Below are positions 26,453-35,098 of a stretch of 64,000 nucleotides of DNA, one piece after another. The first letter of the stretch is position 1; each line of letters begins with the position of its first letter. The notes below the pieces were generated by a model. It saw only the letters and a program-made list of their open reading frames with translations, was not told the DNA's origin and did not search any database. Both the position numbers and the translations under genes were made by a program. This stretch comes from an uncultured Flavobacteriaceae bacterium (GTDB lineage: Bacteria; Bacteroidota; Bacteroidia; Flavobacteriales; Flavobacteriaceae). Location: contig CANLWB010000001.1 in assembly GCA_947494695.1 (NCBI GenBank), positions 62,001 to 126,000 of the forward strand, in the 5' to 3' direction.

Positions 26453-27543
26453 TATTTTTCAGGACTCGAATCATCCTCATCTATGATGCCTAGTTTTTTT
26501 GCTCTAGTTTGCCAACTTTTACGTGCCAGAAGCTGAAGGTCTGAAACGTTATCACTTTCATCCATTATTTCCAAACCTAGAAGGGTTTCAATAACATCTT
26601 CCATAGTAACTATACCGCTTATAGATCCATACTCGTCAACAACCAAAGCCATATGATTTCTGCTTTCTACAAGTTGTTCGAATAGCTTGGGAATAGGGAT
26701 ATTACGATTTACAATAATAATGGAGCGCTTCAATTCAGATAGTTTTTTGCTGCCGTGATCCAGTGCCATCTCTTTAAAAACCTCATCTTTAAGCACAAGC
26801 CCTTTTATATGGTCTGGTTCGTTAGAGTAAATAGGAATTCTCGAAAAACGAAGATTCATATTTTTATTGAAAAAGTCCTGGACCGTTGTATTCTCGTCTA
26901 CGGTTAGCATAACGGTTCTGGGGGTCATAATGTCTTTGGCGAATACTTCCTTAAAAGTTAGTAGGTTTTTAATAATCTTACTTTCGCTTTCCTGAAATAC
27001 GCCTTCTTCCTGGGCGATGTCTGCCATGGCATGAAAATCTTCCCGGCTTAATACACTGCCATGGCCTTTATTGCCTATAAGTTTGGTTGTGAATTGTAAT
27101 AACCATAAAATACCTGTCCACTTTAAGGGAAAGATTAAAACGGTTAAAGCCTTTGATGTAAAGTTAGCCAGGCTTTTCCAGTACGTAGCACCAATGGTTT
27201 TAGGAATAATTTCTGAAGCAACCAGAATGAGTAGGGTCATAATGGCCGAAACAACTCCAACGGTATTAATTCCTAATATTTCGATTTTATAAGGAAGCTT
27301 TTCGGCATATATACCGACCATCATAGCTCCTAAAGTATGTGCAATGGTGTTTAAGGTTAGTATGGCGATTAAAGGCTTATCCACATCCTTTTTTAAATTT
27401 TCAAGTGTAAATGCGTAGTCTTTACCTTCTTGTTTTTTAACGTTAATAAACGTTCGAGTTATGGTTAATAATACAGCTTCTAGTATAGAACACAGAAAAG
27501 AGAAGAAAATGGAAATGGTTGCCCAAAAAATTAATACAGTCAT
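26452..27543 (-). CDS. CNNM/CorB-like transporter with CBS pair (hemolysin family)
   Basis: A 363-residue membrane protein. The N-terminal DUF21/CNNM domain (about 1-185) has several membrane helices (LIFWATISIFFSFLCSILEA, VGVVSAIMTLLILVASEIIP). A CBS pair spans about 205-335 with VFAKDIMTPRTVMLTVDENT and VVDEYGSISGIVTMEDVIET. The common C-terminal CorC_HlyC domain is absent; the protein stops about 40 residues after the CBS pair. Family members export magnesium or other divalent ions; haemolysis is a historical label. It is the first gene of a leftward run (CNNM, ogt, DUF4442). Confidence 0.88.
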   Translation of the reverse strand: MTVLIFWATISIFFSFLCSILEAVLLTITRTFINVKKQEGKDYAFTLENLKKDVDKPLIAILTLNTIAHTLGAMMVGIYAEKLPYKIEILGINTVGVVSAIMTLLILVASEIIPKTIGATYWKSLANFTSKALTVLIFPLKWTGILWLLQFTTKLIGNKGHGSVLSREDFHAMADIAQEEGVFQESESKIIKNLLTFKEVFAKDIMTPRTVMLTVDENTTVQDFFNKNMNLRFSRIPIYSNEPDHIKGLVLKDEVFKEMALDHGSKKLSELKRSIIIVNRNIPIPKLFEQLVESRNHMALVVDEYGSISGIVTMEDVIETLLGLEIMDESDNVSDLQLLARKSWQTRAKKLGIIDEDDSSPEK

Positions 27544-27678
27544 TAAAAATCAATTTATGGCTAAAATAGTTAAAATTTATTTTGTACATTGTGTAAGTGA
27601 ACGTCAATGGTTAATATAGAATTCTCTCTCTCTCTAGGTTTTATTTAGTAGCGTAATTTAAATAGCAATTTAAAAATT

Positions 27679-27918
27679 ATGATAACTGAAAAACCGTTCT
27701 ATAAACTTGCTCATGTAACATGTGCAAGGCAAGATTGCAATGAAACCTATAGTGTTATTATTTCTTCAATTTACGATGTAATAGATTATCCGTTAAAAGA
27801 AATAAAGTTTAATCCTTCAAAACAACAAAACGTATTAGAGGCTAACGAATTTGACGACTATATTATTATTACTTGTAGTTGTGGACTCGAACAACCAGTC
27901 TACTTAAAAAAGAAGTAA
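27679..27918 (+). CDS. Uncharacterised 79-residue protein with Cys pairs
   Basis: A short protein with two Cys pairs, HVTCARQDCNETY near residue 17 and TCSCGLEQPV near residue 71, which could form a small metal site. The middle is hydrophilic and predicted to be strand-helix. It has a proper ATG and is divergent from the CNNM gene. A (CT)5-type microsatellite lies upstream near 27626-27638. I recognise no family. Confidence 0.6.
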   Translation: MITEKPFYKLAHVTCARQDCNETYSVIISSIYDVIDYPLKEIKFNPSKQQNVLEANEFDDYIIITCSCGLEQPVYLKKK

Positions 27919-28260
27919 CTTTATTGTAAGGGATAACAGGTTTTGGTAGCTTCTGGTAAGCCAAGAAACCCGTAATCCTTCATCTTATGGATATTGCGTA
28001 AGTTCGACATATTAAGCGATGAGGCTACTCCGAAATCTATTCTAAAGCCGAAGTAAGTAACCAGGGGCATATTTCTAGGTGTTTAAATACCAAATGATGG
28101 CTTTTTTAGAAAAACTAATCTGTTAAAAATTGTATTGGGTTAATTTTAAAAACAGCAAATGACTCGGGTTAGAAAGCGCATTTCAGTATGTTTTTAAGGT
28201 CTGGATTGAAGTTCTAAGTAAAAAGGAGATTGTTCCTTTAGTACTTCTACTCTAATCATT
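27919..28260. other. Intergenic region without recognisable gene
   Basis: No ORF of note and no strong hairpin. The stretch 28043-28058 (AAGTAAGTAACCAGGG) shares TAACCAGGG with 34739-34747, which may be fragments of one degenerate intergenic repeat. Confidence 0.35.
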
Positions 28261-28680
28261 TTATGCCATGTTATGGGTTAGATTTTCTTTATTTATAAAA
28301 TGTATTAGATCATCTAAAAATGTTTTTGAATTTTCTAAAATTGGAGTGTGCCCAACCTGATACTGTACTAATTTTAAGTTTTTTATTTTTTTAATGGCAC
28401 TAATGTTCCTTTTATATTGAACTTTTTTGTCTTTCATAGCATAAGTCACTAGTGTAGGGCATTCAATAGTCTCAGCTAAGTCTCTTAAGTCTTCATTTGG
28501 CAGTGAAAAACTTTTCCAACCTTCTACAAGTGATGGGGCGATATCATAGCCGGTTTGGATAATTTCTTCTCTTCTTTCTGCGGCTTCATTTTCTGTAAGA
28601 ACATTGTCGTAGTAATATCAGAATTGTTTTAAGAAACGCTTACTTTCCACGTTTAAGAGATTAAGAAATGGAACTGCAAA
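28261..28680 (-). pseudogene. Decayed alpha/beta hydrolase, C-terminal part
   Basis: Read on the minus strand, codons from 28680 give FAVPFLNLLNVESKRFLKQF, then an in-frame TGA at 28620-28618, then YYYDNVLTENEAAERREEII and on to SLVEGWKSFSLPNEDLRDLA, CPTLVTYAMKDKKVQYKRNI and VQYQVGHTPILENSKTFLDD, ending at 28261. The end has the look of an alpha/beta hydrolase C-terminus: a strand (CPTLVTYAMKD) with the acidic residue and a late GH that carries the catalytic His. The N-terminal half with the nucleophile is missing, and a stop (TAG) precedes 28680 in frame. It is thus both truncated and interrupted; TGG to TGA is the simplest change. Confidence 0.7.
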
Positions 28681-29002
28681 CTATTTGATGATTCTAATGT
28701 GTTTTATAGCTTGTTTTTATTTTAATATAATGCTGTTTTTAAGTATGTCGCCAATTCCGTTTAATTTTGCAATTAACCCCTGGAAGTTTTAAAAATAGTA
28801 TCTGCTCCCAGTTCTTCAAAGTCACTATTAATTTTGGTTGCCATAGTCTTAGTTCTAAATTGATAGAAACGATAAAATTTAGAAGAACCAAAATTGGGAT
28901 TAATTTCGCGTTTTTAGTTTTAACTCAGGTAAACCATATATGTTTAAATAGTTATTATTCCTTGTAATCGCTATCAAATGGATCAATTTCATGAAGCATT
29001 TA
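28681..29002. other. Intergenic region with nested inverted repeat
   Basis: No gene is supported. At 28831-28894 an outer pair ATTTTGGTT (28831-28839) / AACCAAAAT (28886-28894) encloses an inner pair TTCTAAATT (28853-28861) / AATTTAGAA (28876-28884), 64 bases in all. There is no T-run. It may be a miniature element or the footprint of decay next to the hydrolase pseudogene. Confidence 0.45.
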
Positions 29003-29338
29003 TTAATCTACTTCCACATACTGGGATGTTCCTTGAGACAAATCCCCGTTTAGCCAACTCCAATCAAATGTTAACTTAAGCTTTCCGTTTTTAGTTGTTG
29101 AAATCACACCTATCGATTGACCAACTTTTAGTTCATTCTCTGTTGTAAGGCATTGAAATAAGAGTTCGATTTTAGATGGTTCTGTTTGTTTTCCAACGAT
29201 AAACCCCTCTTGTATAGCTCCTCCTTTATAGGTTCCGGTAATGGTTGTTCCATCCTGAAAATAATGAAAAACTGTTTCAAATGTAGATAATCCGCTTCTA
29301 TTTTCAATGGTTATAAACTTTTTGTCATTTAAATTCAT
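29003..29338 (-). CDS. Uncharacterised small beta-rich protein
   Basis: A 111-residue protein, all strand-like, with GTTITGTYKGGAIQEGFIVG and KGGAI-type turns, later GVISTTKNGKLKLTFDWSWL. Similar Flavobacteriia proteins are sometimes labelled N-acetylglutamate synthase, a label I do not trust because it lacks any GNAT or kinase motif. A small lipocalin- or avidin-like barrel is plausible. It lies 35 bp after hemB on the same strand and is probably the last gene of that series. Confidence 0.6.
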   Translation of the reverse strand: MNLNDKKFITIENRSGLSTFETVFHYFQDGTTITGTYKGGAIQEGFIVGKQTEPSKIELLFQCLTTENELKVGQSIGVISTTKNGKLKLTFDWSWLNGDLSQGTSQYVEVD

Positions 29339-29373
29339 AAGAAATTATGTTATAAATTGAGGGGCTTCAGTGG

Positions 29374-30360
29374 CTACAAAAGTTTAACAACATCCTTCGC
29401 AAAGTAACTTGCGATAATATCTCCACCAGCGCGTTTAATTGCAGTTATTTGCTCCATCATTACGGCGTCATGGTCAAGCCAACCTTTTTCGGCTGCGGCT
29501 TTTAGCATGGCGTATTCACCTGATACCTGATAAACGGCAATAGGTACATCTATTTCGTTTTTAAGGTCTCTTACAATATCCAAATAACAGAGCCCCGGTT
29601 TCACCATAACAATATCGGCACCCTCATCAATATCCATTTCGGTTTCTCTAAGCGCTTCGAAACGGTTTGCATAATCCATTTGATATGTCTTTTTATCTTT
29701 AGGAATATCAATGGAATCGACGGGTGCAGAATCTAGAGCATCTCTGAAAGGGCCATAAAATGCCGAGGCGTACTTTGCCGAATAACTCATAATGCCTGTA
29801 TCTGTAAAACCGTTATCCTCTAGAGTTTCCCGAATGGATAGAATACGACCGTCCATCATATCACTGGGAGCTAAAAAATTAGCACCAGCTTCGGCATGAG
29901 ATAAACTCATATCGCACAGGGCATCTACGGTAGCATCGTTTACAATTTGTCCGTTTTCAACGATTCCGTCATGTCCGTAAGTCGAGTAAGGGTCTAACGC
30001 GACATCGGTCATAACCAACATATCCGGACAAGCATTTTTAACCGTTTTAATGGCACGTTGCATCAACCCATCGGGGTTTATGGCTTCGGAGCCTTTATTG
30101 TCTTTTAAACGCTCCGGAACTTTTACAAAAAGTAACACCGATTTTAATCCAAGACGCCACAATTCCTTTACTTCATCTCCTAGTAGATCCAGACTGTATC
30201 TAAAGTAATTTGGCATGGATGGAATCTCTTCTTTAACACCTTTGCCTTCCACTACAAAAAGCGGTACTAAAAAATCGTTTGGTGTTATCACTGTTTCACG
30301 AACCAATGCGCGAATGGCATTGTGGGTTCTTAATCTTCTATGTCTTATTATTGGAAACAT
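29374..30360 (-). CDS. hemB: Porphobilinogen synthase (delta-aminolevulinate dehydratase)
   Basis: A 328-residue cytoplasmic enzyme condensing two 5-aminolevulinates to porphobilinogen. The Schiff-base lysines are visible: Lys196 in SAKYASAFYGPFRDA and Lys254 in MVKPGLCYLDIV. The metal loop at 119-131 reads DVALDPYSTYGHD, with Asp in place of the zinc-binding Cys triad, so this is the magnesium-type rather than the zinc-type enzyme. It follows the hotdog thioesterase by 9 bp in the leftward haem series. Confidence 0.97.
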   Translation of the reverse strand: MFPIIRHRRLRTHNAIRALVRETVITPNDFLVPLFVVEGKGVKEEIPSMPNYFRYSLDLLGDEVKELWRLGLKSVLLFVKVPERLKDNKGSEAINPDGLMQRAIKTVKNACPDMLVMTDVALDPYSTYGHDGIVENGQIVNDATVDALCDMSLSHAEAGANFLAPSDMMDGRILSIRETLEDNGFTDTGIMSYSAKYASAFYGPFRDALDSAPVDSIDIPKDKKTYQMDYANRFEALRETEMDIDEGADIVMVKPGLCYLDIVRDLKNEIDVPIAVYQVSGEYAMLKAAAEKGWLDHDAVMMEQITAIKRAGGDIIASYFAKDVVKLL

Positions 30361-30369
30361 GTTATTATT

Positions 30370-30801
30370 TTATTTATATCCTATATTTTTATTTAAAATA
30401 ACTTTGCTTTTGGCGAAATGCCCTTTGCCAAAGGCGATTTCTTTTCCTTCGGCATTAACCAACGTACTTTCGGCAATAAATAAGTGTCTCGATTTAAACT
30501 TTACTTTGCCAATAGCTGTTAAAATGCCTTCATTCGCTGGTCTTATTAGATTTATATTAAAGTTTGTTGTTAGCACCGAAACATCTTCTACGATGGAGTT
30601 AACAGCAAAAAAAGCGGCATCATCCAGAAGCTTAAAATACACAGAACCATGTATGGCTCCCAATGCATGAAAATATTTAGGGGCTATAGTTAATTGTATT
30701 TGAGCGATCTCTTTGCCAACTTTAATCGTCGTACTTTGATAAATTTCTTTATTAAAGTTTGCGTTAAGATACATGTGTTCTAACTTCTCGTAGTGACTCA
30801 T
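30370..30801 (-). CDS. PaaI-family hotdog thioesterase
   Basis: A 143-residue hotdog protein. The core reads ALGAIHGSVYFKLLDDAAFF, with the HGS and D residues typical of the PaaI/DUF4442 group, followed by VLTTNFNINLIRPANEGILT. I start at ATG 30801, three bases after the hemF stop; a TTG four codons upstream would overlap hemF. It is wedged between hemF and hemB, but no link to tetrapyrrole chemistry is known; it probably only shares the transcript. Confidence 0.8.
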   Translation of the reverse strand: MSHYEKLEHMYLNANFNKEIYQSTTIKVGKEIAQIQLTIAPKYFHALGAIHGSVYFKLLDDAAFFAVNSIVEDVSVLTTNFNINLIRPANEGILTAIGKVKFKSRHLFIAESTLVNAEGKEIAFGKGHFAKSKVILNKNIGYK

Positions 30802-30803
30802 GG

Positions 30804-31706
30804 CTATACCCAATTTTTGGGTTCTTTAAGAACGGCTAATAATTTTTCTTCTTCACTCCCAGCCTCGGGTTGGTGGTCGTAGACCCATTGTACATGTGGA
30901 GGTAAGCTCATTAAAATACTTTCTATACGACCATTGGTTTTTAAACCAAAGAGTGTTCCTTTATCATGCACCAAATTAAACTCGACATAACGTCCGCGGC
31001 GAATCTCCTGCCAGGCGCGATGAGCATCTGTATATTCTAGTGTTTTTCTTTTTTCAACTATGGGTGTATAGGCTTCTAAGAAACTATCTCCAACTTCTGT
31101 TACGAAGTCGTACCAGTTTTCCATGCTCATGGTGTCGGTGGCCTTACAATAATCGAAAAACAGTCCTCCTAAACCTCTACCCTCATTACGGTGCGTGTTA
31201 TAAAAGTACTCGTCGCAACGGGCCTTATATTTTGCATAAAACTCTGGGTTATGATTATCGCAGGCACGCTTACAAATTTGATGAAAATGTATAGCATCTT
31301 CTTCAAATAAGTAATAAGGTGTTAAATCTTGTCCTCCGCCAAACCAGCTATCAATAACATCACCTTGTTCGTTGTACATTTCAAAATAGCGCCAGTTGGC
31401 ATGAACCGTTGGAACCATTGGGTTTTTGGGATGTAAAACCAAGCTTAATCCACAGGCAAAGAAATCTACATCACCTACTTTGAAATAAGCCTGCATAGAT
31501 TGTGGGAGTTTCCCATGAACTCCCGAGATGTTAACACCGCCTTTTTCAAAAACAGTCCCGTTTTGAATCACGCGTGTACGTCCGCCACCACCTTCAGGAC
31601 GTTTCCAGACATCTTCTTGAAAGGTTGCCTTTCCGTCGATAGCTTCTAATTTGGAAGTAATTCGATCCTGCAAATCCTGTATATATTGATAAAATAGGTT
31701 TTTCAT
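30804..31706 (-). CDS. hemF: Oxygen-dependent coproporphyrinogen III oxidase
   Basis: A 300-residue enzyme converting coproporphyrinogen III to protoporphyrinogen IX with molecular oxygen. Family motifs are GGGRTRVIQNG, VHANWRYFEMY, SWFGGGQDLTPYYLFEEDAI and RGLGGLFFDYC, with FNLVHDKGTLFGLKTNGRIE near the C-terminus. Length is standard. It lies 3 bp after the CHMI-like gene. Use of HemF implies aerobic haem synthesis; no hemN is in the window. Confidence 0.96.
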   Translation of the reverse strand: MKNLFYQYIQDLQDRITSKLEAIDGKATFQEDVWKRPEGGGGRTRVIQNGTVFEKGGVNISGVHGKLPQSMQAYFKVGDVDFFACGLSLVLHPKNPMVPTVHANWRYFEMYNEQGDVIDSWFGGGQDLTPYYLFEEDAIHFHQICKRACDNHNPEFYAKYKARCDEYFYNTHRNEGRGLGGLFFDYCKATDTMSMENWYDFVTEVGDSFLEAYTPIVEKRKTLEYTDAHRAWQEIRRGRYVEFNLVHDKGTLFGLKTNGRIESILMSLPPHVQWVYDHQPEAGSEEEKLLAVLKEPKNWV

Positions 31707-31709
31707 ATA

Positions 31710-32057
31710 TTAAACCATGTCTTTATTACTGTAGGTCGCTTTTTCAAAATCTCTAATATTCATAGCTATAAAAGGAATGTGTGGAAATAAACCTTTTAAT
31801 TTCTTTACTATTTGTGTGGAAAGATTGGTCTTCTGCTCTGTCGTTCGTCCTTCCATAATATTTGCGAAAACATGAATGAAATCGTTTTCTTTTCCTCCAA
31901 CAAGATAATCTTTATCGAAGGGGTTTAATCTAACCTTGATGTCTCCTTCATCAAATAAACCGGTATCAATCGCCGTTAAATGAACGGTTTGCAAAATGGT
32001 GTTTGAGTCTTGAAAGTTTAAAATGTTTTTACTGCAATCAATTACAAAGTGTGGCAT
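31710..32057 (-). CDS. 5-carboxymethyl-2-hydroxymuconate isomerase-like tautomerase
   Basis: A 115-residue protein beginning MPHFVIDCSKNIL, so Pro2 would be N-terminal after Met removal, as required by the tautomerase superfamily. The layout (VHLTAIDTGLFDEGDIKVRL, FIHVFANIMEGRTTEQKTNL) matches CHMI (HpaF). No other homoprotocatechuate genes are nearby, so its substrate here is open. It sits 1 bp after the GNAT gene and 3 bp before hemF. Confidence 0.8.
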   Translation of the reverse strand: MPHFVIDCSKNILNFQDSNTILQTVHLTAIDTGLFDEGDIKVRLNPFDKDYLVGGKENDFIHVFANIMEGRTTEQKTNLSTQIVKKLKGLFPHIPFIAMNIRDFEKATYSNKDMV

Positions 32058-32058
32058 A

Positions 32059-32601
32059 TTATGCTTCTATTTTATTGTACAATTCGTATAATTCCATATC
32101 CAATGGATGTTCGTTTGGAGGTGTGTATGCTTTTTTAAGAGTTTTAATCCATGCAAAATTACACTTTTTTGCAACCTTGATGCTGGCTAAATTATCTTTG
32201 TGAACAATTATTTGAAGGGTTTCAAGCTTGAGGTTGATGAATGCATAATCGGATAGTTTTCTAACCGCATTGGTAATGATGCCAAGCCCCTCAAAAGGAT
32301 ATCCAATGCAATAAGCGAATTCACCCTGTTTTTTCGTCCAGTCCAGTTCTTTTATATAAACTAAACCGACTATTTCTTTTCGTCCGGTTTGTTTGATGAT
32401 AAATAGAAATTCTTCTTTTAATAGAAACTGTTTGGTTTTTTTTTCTGTAAAAAACCTAGATAAGTCGGGAGTTAGGTTTTGCGCTAATGTTTTAGGAAAA
32501 TAACGTTTTAAACGGTCTTCATTTGCAACAATGAAATTGCAAAGATTCCAGGAATCTTGTATTTGAATAGGCTCTATATGATAATTACTAAAGCTAAGCA
32601 T
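32059..32601 (-). CDS. GNAT family N-acetyltransferase
   Basis: A 180-residue RimJ/RimL-type acetyltransferase. Visible motifs are KEIVGLVYIKELDW, the acetyl-CoA loop region FAYCIGYPFEGLGIITNAVR and KLETLQIIVHKDNLASIKVA followed by KKCNFAW. I start at ATG 32601 (LSFSNYHIEPIQIQD), which overlaps the EI24 stop by eight bases; a start 11 codons upstream would extend further into that gene. Substrate unknown. Confidence 0.85.
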   Translation of the reverse strand: MLSFSNYHIEPIQIQDSWNLCNFIVANEDRLKRYFPKTLAQNLTPDLSRFFTEKKTKQFLLKEEFLFIIKQTGRKEIVGLVYIKELDWTKKQGEFAYCIGYPFEGLGIITNAVRKLSDYAFINLKLETLQIIVHKDNLASIKVAKKCNFAWIKTLKKAYTPPNEHPLDMELYELYNKIEA

Positions 32602-33352
32602 TTGCCAGGTCTTTTTTATGATGTAATGCTTCAACTGTTTTTGTTGTTGCTGCTGTTACCGAAAGCGGTAGTACCAGAATAACACCTATAAATGGAATTA
32701 ACAGTAGAAGGATAAAAACAGTTCCATTACCAATGGCTAAGCCTCTGTTTTTTCTAACAAATACAGTACTTTCATCATATTTAAAATGACGTTCTAGCGT
32801 GTAATCCATATTTCCAAACCCGGCATAGTAGGCTTGTACCGTAAATAATAATATGGACGAAAGGATATTAACAACGGGTATAAATTTTAGAAGTAAAAGG
32901 GGGATGGAGATAAGCAACTCCATAATTAAATTTCTACCATTAACTCTTATACCGCGCCAAAGTTGTTGTAAAAATGACGTGTTTCTATTTGAGTGGGGGG
33001 CGTTTCCCGTTAAATGAGCCTCTATTTTTTCGGATACTGGACTCATAAAAGGAGCCGAAAGTGCCATGATGATGTGCTTGAAAAGAATTAAGCCGATAAC
33101 GATAATAACAAGTCCGCCTATTACGGTACTAATGGTGGTAAAAGCCTCTTTGCCCCAGTCCCAAACCCAAATTTTCGAAATAAAACGTCCAACATTATCA
33201 GATAATCCATAGGCCGATGTAAAAATTGCTATCGCGGTTATAAGGCTAATGAGCATAGGAACTGCAAAATATTTCCAAAGGTTGAGTTTAGAGATCAAAC
33301 TAAGCGACCCGAAATATGCTTGTATGCCCGATAAAATGTTTTTAATCATCAT
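32594..33352 (-). CDS. EI24-domain (CysZ-like) membrane protein
   Basis: A 252-residue multi-pass inner-membrane protein. Hydrophobic segments include YFAVPMLISLITAIAIFTSA, TTISTVIGGLVIIVIGLILF, IMELLISIPLLLLKFIPVVN and NGTVFILLLLIPFIGVILVL. The motifs APFMSPVSEKIEAHLTG and YYAGFGNMDYTLERH fit the EI24/CysZ family. CysZ is a sulfate channel in enterobacteria, but sulfur genes are absent here. It begins the hemF-hemB transcription series after a hairpin-bearing gap. Confidence 0.85.
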   Translation of the reverse strand: MMIKNILSGIQAYFGSLSLISKLNLWKYFAVPMLISLITAIAIFTSAYGLSDNVGRFISKIWVWDWGKEAFTTISTVIGGLVIIVIGLILFKHIIMALSAPFMSPVSEKIEAHLTGNAPHSNRNTSFLQQLWRGIRVNGRNLIMELLISIPLLLLKFIPVVNILSSILLFTVQAYYAGFGNMDYTLERHFKYDESTVFVRKNRGLAIGNGTVFILLLLIPFIGVILVLPLSVTAATTKTVEALHHKKDLANA

Positions 33353-33522
33353 AACGTTGTTTTTAAAACATAATATTAATATGCTCTTATTAAGTCTTAG
33401 TTAAAAACGATTTGTTACTAAAGGTAGCTTATTTTGAGATTATTTTAAAAGCATCATTATTATAAGAACCTGTACCCCATTTAAGAATCTATATTAAAAT
33501 AAACAAATTACCACAGTAGGTC

Positions 33523-33565
33523 GTCTTGGACTTCGCTAGTTGATTGTCTTAGCGGAGTCCAAGAC
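33523..33565. repeat. Long hairpin between hemE and the EI24 gene
   Basis: GTCTTGGACTTCGCTA (33523-33538) pairs with TAGCGGAGTCCAAGAC (33550-33565), 16 bp with one T-G wobble and an 11-base loop. It is not followed by a T-run on either strand. It lies 61 bp after the hemE stop and may act as a weak terminator, an mRNA-stability hairpin or a palindromic repeat. Confidence 0.65.
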
Positions 33566-33625
33566 AACACGTATCCGCAAAGACAGTTTGGTTTCAAAGC
33601 TTTTGAGTTAATCTTACAAAACGAC

Positions 33626-34651
33626 TTAGTTTCCGTATTCTTTTACGGCATCTATAAACGCTTTGGCATGATCTAATGGAATATTAGGTAGAATGCCATG
33701 ACCTAGATTAACAATGTATTTGTCTTTACCAAATTCATCAATCATTTGGTGTACCATGTTCTTTATGTCTTCGGGCGGCGATAACAAACGAGATGGATCA
33801 AAATTCCCTTGAAGTGTTATATTTCCACCACTTAAATAACGTGCATTTCTTGGAGAACAGGTCCAATCTACACCTAAAGCCGAGGCATTACTTTTTGCCA
33901 TGTCACCAAGTGCAAACCAGCACCCTTTGCCAAAGGCAATTACAGGAGCATCATCTTTTAAGGCTTCAATAATTTGATTGATGTACTGCCATGAGAATTC
34001 CTGATAATCTACGGGAGACAGCATACCTCCCCAAGAATCGAATACCTGAACAGCATTCACTCCTGCTTTTACTTTTTCTTTTAAATACGCTATGGTAGTA
34101 TCGGTAATTTTCTGTAATAATTCGTGGGCCACAGCTGGATTTGTAAAACACAGTTCCTTTGCTTTGTCGAAAGTTTTACTGCCTTGTCCTTGTACGCAAT
34201 AGCACAAAATAGTCCAGGGCGAACCTGCAAACCCAATAAGCGGAATCTCATCGTTTAATAATTCTTTAGTGGCCTTTATAGCTTTATAGACGTAGTCTAG
34301 CTCAACCGTAACATCTGGAACAACAACGCGATCCAGATCTTTTTGAGAACGAATGGTATTTGGTAAGAAAGGACCAAAATTAGGTTTCATTTCAACTTCG
34401 ATATTCATGGCCTGAGGAATCACCAAAATATCACTAAATAAAATCGCAGCGTCCATACCGTAGCGACGAATGGGTTGTACCGTGATTTCACTGGCCAACT
34501 CTGGCGTTCTACAGCGTGTAAAAAAGTCGTATTTCTCACGAATTTTTATAAATTCTGGTAAATAACGTCCTGCCTGGCGCATCATCCAAACCGGAGGGCG
34601 GTTAACCGTTTCTCCTTTTAATGCTCTTAAAAATAAATCGTTCTTTATCAT
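33626..34651 (-). CDS. hemE: Uroporphyrinogen decarboxylase
   Basis: A 341-residue enzyme decarboxylating uroporphyrinogen III to coproporphyrinogen III. The substrate-binding motif [13 protein letters not shown] is near residue 22, with [13 protein letters not shown] and the [12 protein letters not shown] segment further on, and [19 protein letters not shown] near the C-terminus. Length is standard. It is separated from the upstream small gene by 144 bp carrying a REP-like palindrome. Confidence 0.97.
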   Translation of the reverse strand: MIKNDLFLRALKGETVNRPPVWMMRQAGRYLPEFIKIREKYDFFTRCRTPELASEITVQPIRRYGMDAAILFSDILVIPQAMNIEVEMKPNFGPFLPNTIRSQKDLDRVVVPDVTVELDYVYKAIKATKELLNDEIPLIGFAGSPWTILCYCVQGQGSKTFDKAKELCFTNPAVAHELLQKITDTTIAYLKEKVKAGVNAVQVFDSWGGMLSPVDYQEFSWQYINQIIEALKDDAPVIAFGKGCWFALGDMAKSNASALGVDWTCSPRNARYLSGGNITLQGNFDPSRLLSPPEDIKNMVHQMIDEFGKDKYIVNLGHGILPNIPLDHAKAFIDAVKEYGN

Positions 34652-34652
34652 A

Positions 34653-34695
34653 CTTTATGTCATTCCCGCGTAGGTGGGAACCTCTTTAATTGAAA
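34653..34695. repeat. REP-like palindromic element upstream of hemE
   Basis: ATTCCCGC (34662-34669) and GTGGGAA (34674-34680) form an imperfect palindrome. On the minus strand the segment reads aagtttcaattaaa, then a short variable part, then gcgggaatgacata, closely matching 20818-20859 between scoA and scoB. Confidence 0.6.
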
Positions 34696-34795
34696 CTTAT
34701 CGTTCTATACTAAATAAATCCTTCTTCATACTTCAGGCTCCCTTAGTAACCAGGGCCTGGCATCGAAAGGCTCAGTGACCAAGGAATAATGGTTC

Positions 34796-35098
34796 TTATA
34801 TCTTCTTGCCTTTCGTTATAAAGGTGGACCTTATGGAGTCTTCCTTTAGATTATTGAAACGCTTCCGTTCTTCGTCGTTAATGAAACTCATGAAATCCTC
34901 GTCACTGTTGAATGAGATAAAATGCACTTCATAAGGCAAGTCATCTTCAAATGTTACAAAGTTTTCTTGTGTTGGTCTCATCCTATAAATTAACGTACCA
35001 TTATAGGTGTTCAATATAGGAAGTACTAACGACTCATATGTTTTGAAAACTGCTTCTTTTCCTTTTTTTACAAATAAAAAAGCCGTTATGTAGATCAT
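34796..35098 (-). CDS. DUF1330-like small protein
   Basis: A 100-residue protein of ferredoxin-like (dimeric alpha-beta barrel) appearance: YITAFLFVKKGKEAVFKTYE, GTLIYRMRPTQ, YEVHFISFNSDEDFMSFIND. It resembles DUF1330 or related stress-responsive dimeric barrel proteins. Its ATG overlaps the hemCD stop by one base, so it is translated from the hemA-hemCD message. Some dimeric alpha-beta barrels bind haem, but nothing here shows that this one does. Confidence 0.65.
   Translation of the reverse strand: MIYITAFLFVKKGKEAVFKTYESLVLPILNTYNGTLIYRMRPTQENFVTFEDDLPYEVHFISFNSDEDFMSFINDEERKRFNNLKEDSIRSTFITKGKKI

Noticed and set aside
27626-27638. CT microsatellite as a phase-variation tract
   Set aside because: It is short and lies well outside the coding region and any recognised promoter spacer.
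28767-28967. Rightward 66-codon frame
   Set aside because: It runs across a nested inverted repeat and shows no protein-like pattern.
29003-29338. N-acetylglutamate synthase label for the 111-residue protein
   Set aside because: No acetyltransferase or kinase motif; the label appears to be a spread database error.
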